DNA of 64,000 bases from Allium sativum (GCA_030737875.1 CM060923.1:494724453-494788452), one strand, 5' to 3'; counted from the first letter of the stretch, positions 11,601 to 25,400 are shown. Numbers and translations are program-made. The notes: generated by a model from the sequence alone, not told the origin.

Positions 11601-13539
11601 ACCTGAAACGTCGTTTTAATTAAATAGGGCCGTTTTAAATTAAATAAAAATGGCGATATATCGTTATTAAGTGTTATAGACGATATAGAGTGAAAATGAA
11701 CCAATTTTGTTGTGTTTGCTTGATATGTGATGGTTGAATGTATTTGACATGAAAATTATAACTAAATAACTGAAATGTGAATGTTGAATAGCTCAACCAT
11801 GTGATTAATTGGTTTGAAAATCTAAATATACGTGGATTATTTGAAAAGGCCGAGTTTATCTCATTTCAAATAATCGATCGACGTTGAGAAGTCGAAGAGT
11901 CGAAGACGACTGAAGACCGACGATCTCCACATTGGATGGATGGGCGCTACTGATGCTCGTGATTGGAGTAGCTACCATGAAGGAATTGAAGTAGTAGCCG
12001 TCCAAACATATTGTTGATTGTACAGATATGCGAGGAATTGGTGCCTCCGGTTTCGTTCAGACCCAGAACGGACTTGTAAATGGACTGTGTGTCTGACATT
12101 GGATTTTGTTCTGTGATTGATTGATCTCTGTTAAATATATATCTGCTTGGCGGCGGAGAATTTATTCTCTTGCTTAACGCCCTTCTCTGAGACGTACGAG
12201 CTTAGAGGTTATGTATTGACAGAAATCAGTCGCATGGAGTGGATTGCCTATGTGGCACACCTAAGTGGCATATGATCAAGGCTTCTGTTGCAAAGCAAAG
12301 TCTTGTGGTTGATGATCAAAGCATGGTCTGTGTGACGTAGCTTTGTGTATAACGTGAATTCGTGAGCCTCACACCTCGGTATGAGTCAAAAACGGGAGAG
12401 TGACTGCAGGGAGAGCACGACGTTTCTTTCTGGCTAAGGTGGTGTCAGTGACCTACCAGCCCTGACATTATATATATTTTTCACCTGTGTGGTTGTTGGA
12501 ATGCGAGGCGGTTCGATATAGGTCTGTAAGGACCGGGAAACGTGTGTTCAGGAATAACTAATCCTCAAAAGTAAGAGAGGACCGACCCTGAAGATCCAAG
12601 GATCATAGTGGGGTCCTGGGACATTTGCTAGAGTGTGTCGAATCGGAGAGGAGCTTGCCCCTTGCCTCGACTCATGAAGGAATCCAATTTCCAATACGAA
12701 ATCTGCGGTTGTGATTGTACTACTAGTACGACGACATAGTAGATGGTAGCTATGCTGCCTAGGATTGATATTTATGATTGAATTTGCTTTTGAAACATAT
12801 ATACACTAGTAATAATATCAAACACCTTTGTTTTATTCGTATGAAGCATCTTTGGCCATTATAAGGTAAAAACTCTATCCTCCGGCTTGCCTTGCATTGT
12901 GTGATGGGACCTGAGTCTTATAATGGCTTCATTTTATAAAAAGCATTGCGTTGATTTAATCATTTACTTTATTTCATGCACGAGCACTCATTGGAGTAAA
13001 CCCGTTCCGCGAAAGTGGCGTGGTCCTTTGATTTGCCTTATTATTGTTGTTAATAAGTTGAATGGATTTCTCATACCAGTCCCACGACTGACTCGTAGTT
13101 TGTTTCACCTTGCAAACTCGGGTGCCCTTATTTTCACACGGGCAGCCTAGTTACAGGTTTCTGACGCACCTTTTGGCTCATGGCGAGGCTTGACTACACC
13201 GTGCTGACTTGGATTTTCTCCGCCATTATTGTATCTATATTATGATTCCGCCACTGGCGATGTAGACTGATATTCCTTTTGTGTACTCTTTATGTATGAT
13301 TCCGCCTCTGGCAATGGTGACTGATTATGTATCATTATGCACTAAGTTGTATCCTGTACTGTGCTTCTCTGATGTGATGTTATCTATATGATTCCGCTGT
13401 CATATATGTGTAAATTATTCTATTTTCTGTTTATGCTATTATCTGTGATCTGCTAATGATGATTAATGTGTCATATTCCAATGATTATCCTTAACACCGT
13501 GTCACGGGGTTTTGGGATCGTCACACTTATTACCTTAGG

Positions 13540-16500
13540 TGTAAAAGCTCATAAATCCGTAACCTTTGAGTCGACGAATTATAATCTATGTCCAACCCAA
13601 ATTAAACGAAATAATGAATCTTTAATAGAAAGAAGTTAGAGGATGGGAAGAGAAAGGAAGAAATATTAGAATAGAATAATAAGAAGAAGAACACAACACA
13701 TAATCAGAGTCTCACATCACAGCAGAACAAAATATAATATAGAAATAATCTTTAATGAGAGCTTAAAATAAAACTTACAAATATCAGAGTACATCAATAC
13801 ATTCTGGACAGTTACAATAATCTTTCCTCATATACAAAACACATCGGAATACGGAATATGAATCATACGTCTAGACTTCTCCAACTCGTCTCTGAACTTC
13901 ACAGCATCCGATAACCTGAACCTAGCTACAACACTCGGTTTGACATGAGCATTGCAAATGCCAAGATCAGTCTGGTTCACCAGTGTGGGAAAACTCACTA
14001 AGTTTAAGGGTAACATCCAACTTAATTTTAAAGTCAAAATCTTTTCGAAAGAAAAGGATAATCATAAGACCAAATCCACACATAAATACAGACAGTTTTT
14101 ACCTTACGATAACCCAAAATATTTTTGAAATCATATATTTCTGATATTATAATAATGTCTAAATACAAATAAATACAAATCTAGCAGAATGCTTGCATCT
14201 CACGCTCTACGTACATAGTATACAATCAAAACCGCAAGCGCTTATTAGAGAATGGATTTCCTGGTAAGGTATGGGTCCACCTTTCTGACAACGTACCTCC
14301 ATAGATAAATACATTGGGGTTCAACAAGAACATGTTGCAACCCAGGCTAAACATGACCGACCCCTCACTTCCCTTGAGAGTACCGAATATATCATTACCA
14401 CGGTTGGGGGCTAGCCAACCGAACCGATAACATATGTACAAAAACAAAAAGGGACAACTAAAGGCATTTGATTTCTCCAGATCAGGTAATGATATACCCT
14501 TTTGATGGGTGCAACCCACATAGCCATGCAACCTACCCGATTTTATACCATTTCCCAATTGACGAGGCTTGAGGTTAAACGTATTCTTTTGGAATATGTA
14601 GCCACCATTCACTTTGAATGTCACATCGTCAAACCCGTCAAACCACTGATTGATTTCCTAAAAATATTATGGGTATAATAAGCTAAGAGAAACGAATTCC
14701 TCCGCCACCAACATAATACCTTTCAGACGTCAACCGTACGTGACTATTTTAGGCATACTCTGTCAGACATTTGTCCATATAACTCATCCAGGAACATGAT
14801 GAACTGAAGGTACTCTCCTACCACATCCTAGGAATCACACTATAGATCAATAGCGAGTAGTCATTGCAATACGTAGATTTCAACCACGATAGAATCACAA
14901 TTTATCTCTAGGGATCAGCTAGAGATTTTCAAGTAATTATTCCGTTTTATGAAGATCTACGGTCTTCAACTGCTCCGTCTCAAATAGCATCTTCCACTAT
15001 TCATGTTTATTGGTCGGAATGGTTTTCAAATATAAATTCGATCCCGGTCTTTTCGTACCAATAATCGTATAGGCCAGAGTTGATAGTCGGTTATTTAACT
15101 ATCAAATAAACAAACATTCATCCATAAACATAAATGAATTCACTGATTGAATACCCATTATCATTTAGCCTCTTTAATTAATTCGTCGTTAATCAAACTT
15201 CTATATTGTCCAATATTTGGGAAAACAGTTCACTTTTCTTATTTAATATAAGAATAATCGATTATCATTGCACTTTTACTCTATTAGATTCATACAGTAA
15301 ATTGGTAAGTGAATAAATCTCTACGTATGCAACCCCGAAGGCCGAAACCAATATCAGATTGATACCTCGAAAGTTATTCCACTTAACCAACGTATAATTG
15401 ATTCTAATATCTTAAAAAACCATCTCATTTTCCTCAACGTACTTAGTATATCTTTTTAATACATTATATATCCTTTTGATTCTAATATACATTGAACCCT
15501 TTATAAAACCTAGTATAAACTCATTACAAATCTATTTTGGTTTCATCTTAATAAAAACTCCTTATTCCTTTGGAAAATCATTTCTCCATATTAAACACGT
15601 TCACTTAATTTAAGCGTTAAGTAACTTATTATTAACTTAAACCATCCTTTAAAAACAATTTACACAAACCTTGATTCTATTTAAAATAAAATCTCTTATA
15701 AAACTTCTTCAAACTTGTTTTAATCATATCACAATAAAACTTCATTCACACTTAAATATGCGATTTCAAATCGAATACTTATAACTTAACTTGCCTAACC
15801 ATTACAATTAAACTTAGGATTTCTACTTCGATTTCATATTTTCACACTTTAAGCTTCCATTCTATTTCATGAATTATTTAAAGGTTAGAACTTTATTTAC
15901 TCGTTTCAATAATTAAAATCACATTCAATAAACTTAGGTTTTAACACTTCATCCAATCTTGGATTTTATAAGTCCAATCAAATAGAATTCAAATCAGAAT
16001 TCACTTTAATTTCAATTTAAAACTTAACTTATTTTAAAATGAATATCAATTCAATTAAAACATCATTTAAAAAAAATAAATGGGGCCTTATGGTTTTACC
16101 AACCTTCATTGATTTAACTTTTAATTCATCACTTTGATTATTATTAAATAATAATCGATTTCAACATTAAAATGATTAAACTTATCATTGGCCATCTCCA
16201 TTAAACTTACTTATAACAAACTAACTTGATAACCACATTCAGTTAAACTCATTAACTTTGTCAACCCAAACATGGATTACCCGTTACTCAACCCCAATTA
16301 ATCCTTCTATTTAAATTAATTAATTAATAATATAATTAATTTGAATAATTCCATTTACTTTGATTATTATTAAATAATAATTCATTTTCAACAATTAATG
16401 AAATGGTTTACTTAATCATTAAACATCTCCATTAATTTTATTTATTTATTTATTTAATAATCAATTCAATTCAATTAACATCGTTGACTTGATCAACTTT

Positions 16501-17889
16501 AAACATGATTAACTAACTAATTAATTCCAATCACTCTCTTTAATTTAAATTAATTATTAATATAATTAATTTAAATAATCTCATTTACTTTGATTATTAT
16601 TAAATAAATAACAACCAATTCAAAATAAATTCCGTTTACTTTTTCTTAAAAACAATCAATCCCTATTGTCCATCGTTAGGTAAATTTCTACTCATCTACT
16701 TATAAACCATAAGAATCTTCTTAATAAAAATCATTTTATAATTATTTGAAATATTAAATAAATATTTGTTAAATTTTGAAAACACACTTCGTATTTAAAT
16801 TCAATTTTGAAAACATTTCGAAATCGACGTAAATTCGATTCTATGAATTTTTATTTGGCGTCGACTTTACTTAAAGAGGCAATGTTACTTAAGTACCCAA
16901 CCCGTGAGATGTAATTCAATTTCACAACAAATCAAACATATCAAATCATATTGATAAACGTTATCAATATCGATGAGGAATTTCATGCATCACATATTCA
17001 GTATTCAACATACAATATAATATCATGAATATTTAATGGTTAACTAACAACACAATTAAACATCCAATTATTAAACTAAATACGTTTGTTTATATTAAAC
17101 GCAACCAACAAGGTAAGTTACCTAAATTGGAAATAATCGTTATAAAAATAACGATTCCATTTCATTTAGATTAAACAACCGTTTAATTTAGATAATATAT
17201 AAAATATTCAGCAACAACTAAACAATCATCAATCAATCAATAAATATCAAACATAGCACACAAATAATAAAACCCGATTTATAAAAAATATAAATGGGAT
17301 AGCTGATTGAGTTAAACTCATCTTGAATTGATTCGTTGATTAAAATAGTTTATTTCAGTATAATTAAACAATCGTTTAATTTTATCAAAAACCCAGGTAG
17401 CTTCCCTTGTTGATCAGTCCAACTCCATCACGTTGTGTTTTCTGATGTAATCACAACGCGCCTTAGTTTGTTTGAATATGTTAATATTTGATGGAGTTGT
17501 CAATATTCTAAGATTTGAACATAATTTAATATAACTAAAATCATTAATTAATATTTAATTAAACTACCCACGTTTTAAATCTTAAACCAGCCCGCTAATC
17601 TATGTTTAATTATGTTAACCCATGCCGCATGGCCACACTAAGATAAATTGTGCATATTAAATCATTGTGTCACCTTAATATTATATTAGTCATATTTTAA
17701 ATATTCCGTAGGCTATGTATTATTTTATATATTATTTGGATTTGGCATAACATTATATACATGGTTATTAGATACCATTAAAACATAAATTAGGCATTTT
17801 GAAAATTAATTAGGCACGAAATAATTTACCAGGCTCTACACTATTCATAGCCTCCTCCTTCTGTTTGTTTTCAAAACCGCACCCGCACT
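13540..17889 (-). mobile_element. LTR D: diverged gypsy-type LTR, inverted relative to C
   Basis: On the - strand it ends in ...GAGCTTTTACA, seen on + as TGTAAAAGCTC at 13540. It matches LTR C in inverted order over at least 13630-15120. Similarity to C farther right is weak but includes the TTAATTAATTATATT-rich blocks at 16310-16350. Element E interrupts it at 17890-17894, and its 5' part may continue at 41440-41781. I found no matching target duplication for TTAGG (13535-13539), so it may not be a clean solo LTR. The 132-codon - strand frame at 14226-14624 has no equivalent in C and is rejected as a gene. The rest is AT-rich without recognisable content. Confidence 0.55.
16131..16640. repeat. 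About 220-236-bp degenerate tandem repeat in LTR D
   Basis: ACTTTGATTATTATTAAATA recurs at 16131, 16367 and 16587. Between them come, in the same order, a CATCTCCATTAA block and a TTAATTAATATAATTAATTT block. Units differ at many positions, so the array is old. No coding potential is seen. Confidence 0.6.
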
Positions 17890-17894
17890 TCAAG

Positions 17895-18458
17895 TGTGAC
17901 GGCCCGCCCCAGACCAGCTGACATTTCCCTCGAAATGCGCTGTGCTGACATCCAACTAGCACGGGACGGTCGCCAGAGAAAGGAAAAGAAAGGAATTTGA
18001 ACTAACAAGGAACCTGTAGAATGTCTCACAGCGCATGGAATAAAATATAATAATAACATACTTTGACATAAAACAGGCGAGACAATGCATAAGCTGAAAA
18101 CTAAAACATCATAGCAGCGGAAAATCGAAATACAACTTATGTTCCACATCATAATTATTACAACTTTTGAAAACTGTCTTGAAAGAAAATAAGGAAGGTA
18201 CACTACTAATGCCCAAACACTACTAATGCCCAAAGTAGTGACCAGCAGCGACACAGGGAGAATATCTATATATATATCATAAATGGAAGCCTCCTGCTCG
18301 TCTCCGGTACAACTACTTGTGCATATCACCTAACCTGTCTCTAGTCTGCCCGTTTAAGAGCACCCAGAGTAATAAGAAGAGACATAAAACTCTAGGTCAG
18401 ACAAAAGTCTGGTATGAGCGATAAGCAGCAAAACAGAACAATAAAAGGTATACTAAAC
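17895..18458 (-). mobile_element. Element E, 3' LTR, outer piece
   Basis: It matches 38818-39362 of the right LTR. The join to the second piece (from 32603) is exact once F and one copy of TAAAC are removed. A private 17-bp tandem duplication (CACTACTAATGCCCAAA at 18201 and 18218) is absent from the right LTR. Confidence 0.9.
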
Positions 18459-19003
18459 TGTTAGCCTACTTTGCGAACTAGGCAACACAAAGTCAAGAAA
18501 CCAACCATTGAAGAGTATTTTAAGTTATAAGACTTCGGTTCGGATCGGAAGAAAACACCACAATTCAGATTGATAGCAGCACATTGGTTCGGATCGGATA
18601 GAGTTCCCTGTTCGGATCGGATGGCTCTTACTGGGTAAATTGGCAAAGCATATCTGATCGGATCGGAAGGCCAATGAATCTCAAATGGATCGGAAAGCCT
18701 TTTGCTTGTCACGACGCTGCAGCGGAGCGGAGTATGATTAGTGGAGGAGAGACGTCCAAGCCACTCCGGTTCGGATCGGGTATTCCGATCCGACCCCCAA
18801 CCTGCACGCCTCCGACCCGCACCCATGATCCAGGTTAATCTCCTATAAAATAGCCTGGAGAACCGGACCGGCTATGACTGATTCCTACCCCTAACGTCCA
18901 TCTCTTTGATGTGTTGTCAGCTTGATAGTTCATCCGAACCCGAAGAGAGTGCGATGGATGACACGTGTTCCGACCCGGATTGAATCTCAGGCAAATTCAC
19001 GCC

Positions 19004-19011
19004 TATAAATA
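19004..19011 (+). promoter_or_regulatory. TATA box of element F
   Basis: TATAAATA in the context CGCCTATAAATACCCC is a strong plant-type TATA box, with transcription expected to start at about 19035-19045. It is preceded by CACGTG at 18962. The 3' LTR carries the same site. A second, weaker TATAAAATA-like word lies near 18843. Confidence 0.65.
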
Positions 19012-19210
19012 CCCCATCTAGAGACAAAGAGAAGGATCTTTTTTCAGCACTTTTGAGAATCCAAGTACCTCCATCATCCGAACTCCTTTACTCCCGGAGA
19101 ATCCAAATCATCTTTCATTTCTTGTTTTAATCATTTGAGTGAACAAAAGTGAGTTGTGAGTGAATCTTACATTGCATTTGTAACTGAATTACTGAATATA
19201 GTGAAAACTA

Positions 19211-19242
19211 AGTGGACGTAGGCATTTCTTCGCCGAACCACT
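19211..19242 (+). promoter_or_regulatory. Stem-loop in R/U5 of element F 5' LTR
   Basis: AGTGG...GGC, an 8-base loop, then GCC...CCACT form a two-part stem (five plus three pairs with internal bulges). TATAAA and TTGTGTGTT follow directly. The same structure occurs in the 3' LTR and, with a changed loop, after pol at 25627. An RNA-level role in 3'-end formation or strand transfer is an inference. Confidence 0.5.
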
Positions 19243-19330
19243 ATAAATCTTGTGTGTTCATTCTTATTTTTGTTTTATTTTATCTTGTTTCTAATCAATT
19301 TGGGTGTTAGAACCACTTTTGGGTCTAACA

Positions 19331-19352
19331 TTTTGGTGCTTTCACTGAGAAT
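19331..19352 (+). other. Candidate primer-binding site of element F
   Basis: TTTTGGTGCTTTCACTGAG follows the 5' LTR directly. This is the position of a PBS, and TTGGTGCTTTC-type words are usual there in Tat-lineage elements. I cannot name the tRNA. It is clearly not the initiator-Met site used by E, G and H. Confidence 0.55.
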
Positions 19353-19473
19353 CCTCATCTAAATTCTTTATTTTCCGGGATCTCTTTCTACTTTTTGGAC
19401 CGTTGAGTTCAAAGAAGTGAATCCTTAAGTTTCTCCGCTTTCTTACATTCGTTGAAGTAATTGTCAAAAACTC

Positions 19474-22400
19474 ATGGCCAAAGGAAAAGGCAAAGAAGTT
19501 CAGTCTGTTCAAGGAAATGGAGCTGGCGAAGATCAGCAACATGCTGTTGTAACAAGGTCTCGGGGGCAGAGTTCAGCAGCAGGGAGAATCAATGCAGGAA
19601 ATCCGAACCGACAGCAAGGGGAGAGCTCCGATCCGATCCGGGTAGGAGACTCTGAAGCAGTGCACTCCCCCAATCTGAACCGACCCGAGTTGCTCGCTGC
19701 ACACCGATCCGACCAGGCACCCCAGCTCCGACCCGACCCGACTTCCTACCTCCGATCCGACCCGATGCTTGGTGAAGTTGGAACATCCACTCGAGTCCCC
19801 ACGAATGGTCCAATTCCAGCTGCCAGGGTTGGAGACCAGGTCAATCCATCTGCTCCCATCACTCAAGGAGATTTCTCGCGCTTGCTTGATATGCTTGAGA
19901 GCACGAGGGAAGCTATGAGAGTTCATGAGCGCACTAATCTCATGATGCAGGAAAATATGAGGCTCATGAGTCGGGAGATCAATGAGCTCCGCCGGCAAAG
20001 AACTCCATCACCGGTTCGTCACACCCCCGTAGATCAATCTTCATCTTCCGAGGAAGAGAGGCCCCGTGAACGAAGGCCACTCGAACGACCTCAGAACGTG
20101 GAGCAGCTGACGTTTGGATCTTTGGGATCTCGCGAGGATATCGCACGAGCATTAGGAAACGATAGCCCCACTCGGGGGCAAAGACTCCAATCCCCTCTTC
20201 CCGAGATCGACCGGGAACACAGGGAAAGGAATCGAGTAGAGGCAGCTCGAAGAAGAAGGGCATCTCCTGAGCAAGAGCCCCGAAGGAACTCGGACACTAG
20301 GGCCAGGGAACTTGAGCAGCCCCTAACTAGTGCCGATGTGCAGGCAATGGTTCGCCGAATTATGTCCGAGAGCCGGAATTATACAAATGAAGACTATGGC
20401 ATTGAGAGAAGCCATACTCCGTTCACTGACGATATCCTAGACTTCCAGTTTCCCCGACGCTTCAACTTGCCACAGATGGACAAGTATAACGGAAGGACTG
20501 ATCCGGGACAGCATTTGATGCGGTATTCGTGGCTTATGAACGCCGCTGCTGCCCCTGATGAAGTGAAGTGCAAAGCCTTCCCAATCTACCTAGAAGATGT
20601 GGCATTGTTCTGGTTTACCCGACTGCCTCCTCGTTCGATTTCTAATTACAAAGAACTAAGCGAGCGTTTCATGAACCAGTTCCGATTACATGCCCGAAAG
20701 TCCAAGAGTGTTATCGAATTGTCGAGAATCAAACAGGCGCCAGGAGAGACTTTAAGGGCATATTTAGATCGTTTTAACCAAGCTGTAACTGAAGTCAGTG
20801 ACCCGCATGAGCCCACTATTCTGATGGCATTGAAGGAAGGAGTCGACCCTGAGTCTGAGTTTGGAGACTACCTTTCTGGGAAGACACCCCCCACGAGGGC
20901 GATATTCTACGAAAAAGCCGATATTTATTTAAGACGAGAGGAGGCCAGGGCAAACCGGAAGAGAAAGTCCGAGACAGCTTCAAAGGAGAATGTGCAGAGT
21001 AATATTGCCGTGAAGCAGTCTGGGGAAAGTTCTGGCAAGGTTGAAGTAAATGTAGGAAATAAGGGTGGAAACAGCAATACTGGAAATGGGGGAAACAACA
21101 ACAACCGTAATTCGAACGGTAACAGGAGAAACAGAAATAGGGGAAGCGACCCTAACAAAAGGCCCCAATTCCAGAATTACGAGGACTATACACCATTGAA
21201 TGACACCCTGGAAAATATTTACCTGGATACGTACAATGTGTTGCAGTACAAAAGACCGCCACCTCGTGATTCGACCGAGAAAGAAATGGCGATAGGGAAA
21301 TTTTGCTTGTTTCACGGAACACATGGACATTCGACCAATGAGTGTCGGCATTTGAGGGATGTAATTGAAAAGTTGCTGCGTGAAGGAAAGTTGGATGAGT
21401 ACAAGGTTGCCCCGAGGGACAGGGGGCAAGGAGAGCAGGCTCCAAAACAGATCCTACCTGCTCCTAAGCCTACCGCGCAGCAGAAAGGTAAAGGGATTGT
21501 CATCAACTCCATAGTAGGCGGACCACACCCGGCAATCCGAAGTTTTAGGTCAATGGACCAATATGTGAATGCTGCCAAGCATCTAGATGTGAATGAAGGT
21601 GACGATTTGGAAGATGTCACCCCTATAAAACAACAAAAAACCATGTTCGATGACGTGGTATTTCGCAGCCGAGACAACACGGGGATACAATCTCCCACCA
21701 ATGATCCGTTGGTTATTACTACCACTATTGGGCCGGCCTTGGTCCATAAGGTATTAGTAGACAACGGAAGTTCCGTTAATATTTTGTTCAAGAAGTCATT
21801 TGATCAGATGAAGCTTGAGCCCGAAGATCTGAAACCTTGTGAAGGATGGATTAGAGGCTTCAACGGAGCGACGACAGCTCCCATGGGATATATTGAGTTG
21901 CCCGTGACCCTAGGGCTAGGAGAACGTAGAAGAGTGCGAATGCTTTAGTTCGTAGTATTGGACGTAGATTCGCCATATAACGCATTTTTAGGGAGACCTG
22001 CCCTCGCTGAATTTAGAGTTTGTATCGCCCCTTGGTGCTTGTTACTAAAGTTCCCAACCGAAGCCGGGACTGGAGTAATAAGAGGGGATCAGGTTTCTGG
22101 ACGGGCCTGCTATGTGGCCGAACTGAAGATGTTGATGAAAGGAGTTAATGCAGATAGTAAGGATTCCCCGTCTCCCTCAAAGGGGGACTCAGCATAGCAA
22201 TTAGAGAGATTGAACCCAAGGGAGTTGCCCAAAGGAACGCCTGAAGATCTGGATCCTAGAAAAGACGAGGAACCAGAGGCTAGGAATGCAACTCCTAATG
22301 AAACGACAGTGGAAATTCCTGTTGATAAAGCTGATCCGACGAAAGTTTTGAAGATCGGTTCCCAATTGGATCCACGTCGTACTGAAGAGCTGACGGACTT

Positions 22401-25400
22401 CTTGAAGGCAAACTTAGATGTGTTCGCCTGGACCCATGCTGACATGTGTGGGATATCGCCTTCCATTATCAGTCACAAATTGAATGTAAATCCGAAGCAT
22501 CCGCCTGTGAAGCAAAAGAGACGCATGCTGGGCCCAGAAAGGTCGGCTGCTCTCAAAGAGGAAGTAGAAAAATTGAAGCAAAATGGATTTATTCGAGATT
22601 CGACTTATCCCGACTGGATATCGAATCCTGTCTTGGTAAAAAAGCCAAACGGAAAGTGGCGAACTTGTATTGACTTTTCAGACTTAAATAAGGCTTGCCC
22701 AAAAGATAGTTTCCCACTTCCCAGGATTGACCAGCTTGTAGACTCGACAGCAGGTCATGAACTTCTCTCTTTTATGGATGCATACTCTGGATACAATCAA
22801 ATTCCTATGCATGTACCAGACCAAGAGCATACAAGTTTTATTATGAATTTGGGGTTATATTGTTATGTTGTAATGCCGTTCGGATTAAAAAACGCTGGAG
22901 CTACATATCAGCGGTTGGTAAATAGAATGTTTTATGATCAAATAGGAAAAACTATGGAAGTTTATGTGGACGATATGCTTGTTAAAGCAAAGCAGTCTTC
23001 CAATCATACGCAAGACTTAGCGGAAATGTTTGGTATCTTGCGAAAATACCGTATGAAATTGAACCCTTTAAAATGTTCATTTGGAGTGGCGTCGGGAAAG
23101 TTCCTTGGCTTCATTGTGAGTTCCCGAGGAATTGAGATCAACCCTAGCCAGATAGCGGCGATTAGAAATATCGAAGAACCAAGAAGAATTAAAGACGTCC
23201 AAAGTCTGGCAGGAAAGGTAGCGGCGTTGAGTAGATTCATCTCTAAAGCCACCGATAAATGTGTTCCCTTTTTTGATTTGATAAAAATGGGAAAGAAGAA
23301 CTTCCAGTGGACTCCCGATTGTGTCAAGGCCTTTCAAAATCTGTTAGAGCTGTTAGAGAAACCGCCAATCTTATCAAAGCCCGTAGATCACGAAGAACTA
23401 TTTGTTTATCTAGCAGTCTCGGCTCACGCTGTCAGCACAGCTCTGGTTCGAGAAGAAGACAAAGTACAAAGACCAGTATACTATGTGAGTAAGAAATTAG
23501 CAGCGGCAGAGCGCAACTACCCAAAGATCGAGAAGCTTGCTTACAGCCTCCTGATTGCATCCCGAAAACTTCGTCACTACTTCCAAGCCCATCCAATAAC
23601 CATATACACCGATCAGCCGTTAAGACAGGTGTTGCAGAGACCCGAAGCGTCGGGAAGATTGATTAAATGGAACATAGAACTAAGTCAGTTTGATTTGAAT
23701 TTTCAACCATGAAAGTCAATCAGGGGGCAAGCTCTAGCAGACTTTATTGCGGAGTTCACCATTCCAGATGAAGAAATAATCAATGACCGAGTGGTCAAAT
23801 CCGAGGATAAGCTAGAGATGAATCCGTGGAAATTATATACAGATGGAGCTAATAATGACCGAAGATCCGGAGCTGGAATTGTCTTAGTCACTCCCGAGGG
23901 ACGGTCGTTATATTACGCCCTGCGATTAGAATTTTCGGCAACAAACAATGACTCTGAGTATGAAGCCCTGATTGCCGGGCTGAAACTCGCTAAAGACCTC
24001 GGAGTAAAAATGATGGACATATTTTGTGACTCTAAGATTGTTGTTTGTCAAGTGCGAGAGGAATTCGCGGCTCGAGGACCTCGACTTGTCGCTTACCTCA
24101 AGAAAGCGAAAGAGCTATTAAATAGCTTAGAGCGGTACAACATAACACATATTCCCAGAGTAGAAAACCAGAAAGCGGATAGACTAGCAAAATTGGCTAG
24201 TTCCGACAATCCAGAAGAGACTGAGGTAATTCCAATTGAAACGTTGGAATCGCCAAGCTTTGAGTCAATGGAAATTGAATTCGTTCTTGAAGCGGAACCA
24301 GAGAAGGAGTCATGGATGACTCCAATCAAGAGTTTTCTTAAGAATGGGACACTCCCATCGAAGAAAAGCGAGAAAAGAGCTGTAGTTCGCAAAGCTACCA
24401 GATATGTTATGCAAGACGATACTCTCTATAGACAAGGATTTTCTATGCCCCTGTTACGATGTATCGCACACGACGACATCAAGCGTGTACTGAGAGAAGT
24501 GCACGAAGGTGAGTGTGGAGATCATACAGGAGGTCAAACTTTAGCAAAGAAAATATTGCGGTATGGATACTTCTGGCCTACGATCAACAAAGATGCAGCT
24601 GATTATTCACGACGCTGCGATAAGTGCCAGAGATTCACCAAAATCCCCAGGGCACCGTCAACCCAGCTTAAATCGATGGTGAGTCCTTGGCCATTTGCCA
24701 CATGGGGAATCGATATCATTGGAGTTTTACCGATTGCTAAAGGGGGAGCTAAGTATGCCATAGTAGCCGTGGATTATTTCACAAAGTGGGTGGAAGCTGA
24801 GCCCTTGACTAAGATCACCACAAGAAAGGTGATAAGTTTTGTGGTCAGAAATATTATATGCCGATTCGGGATCCCAAGGACGATTATTACTGACAACGGG
24901 ACCCAATTTGATAGCACTGAATTCAGAAATTTTTGCCAGAAATATAAGATAGACAAACGATATACTGCAGTTGCATATCCACAATCTAATGGGCAAGTAG
25001 AGGCGATAAACAAGGTAATAAAATCCATCCTCAAGAAGCGATTAGAGCGTGCAAAGGCAAAATGGGTCGATGAATTGCCCCTAGCCTTGTGGGCATATCG
25101 AACAACGTTTAAAACGGCTACCGGTCATACCCCTTTCTCTCTCTCCTTTGGCTCAGAAGCAGTAATTCCAGTTGAACTGGAAGTTTCTTCCCACAGGGTG
25201 ACGTATTATGACCCGATGACGAATCGGGCGCTTTTACTTGAGTCTCTTGATGAAGTCGAAGAGAAAAGAGACGAAGCAGACTTGCGTGCAGCAAGACATC
25301 GGCGTCAGATGGCACGCTACTATGACAAAAAAGTTCGCCTTAGAACTTTTGAACCAGGAGATTTGGTGCTAAAGAGAGTTTTTCCATCTCTTCCTCACCT

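Larger units (their letters stand above)
9196..13525 (+). mobile_element. Solo LTR B, 4.33 kb, with target duplication
   Basis: It starts with TGTAATAACCCGG at 9196 and ends with ATCGTCACA at 13525. Both sides carry the same 5-bp sequence CTTAT (9191-9195 and 13526-13530). The element is therefore a complete LTR with its original insertion footprint and no internal region, the product expected from recombination between the two LTRs of one element. The TG...CA ends, the length and the likeness to LTR A fit a long-LTR Ty3/gypsy family. Tekay-like is likely, but no coding region survives to prove it. A TATA box lies at 9579, about 380 bp into the LTR, so most of the repeat would be R/U5. The open frames inside are short and not shared with A. 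Confidence 0.88.
18459..19330 (+). mobile_element. Element F, 5' LTR (872 bp)
   Basis: It runs from TGTTAGCCTACTTTGCG to GGGTCTAACA, with 5-base inverted ends TGTTA/TAACA. The left half (18530-18800) is packed with GGTTCGGATCGG-type words. A G-box-like CACGTG lies at 18962. A TATA box is at 19004 and the stem-loop at 19211-19242. It differs from the 3' LTR at about four sites, at 18591 and within 18660-18720. Confidence 0.95.

Noticed and set aside
14226..14624. 132-codon - strand frame in LTR D
   Set aside because: The homologous part of LTR C (7940-8340) does not keep the frame, so it is not a conserved gene.
20980..21445. Several - strand frames of 90-150 codons opposite F gag-pol
   Set aside because: They are shadows of the long + strand coding frame with no domains of their own.
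21946..22197. TAG codons of F as programmed read-through between gag and pol
   Set aside because: The first lies inside the protease region and not at the gag-pol border, there is a second TAG and a TGA, and all fit C-to-T decay.
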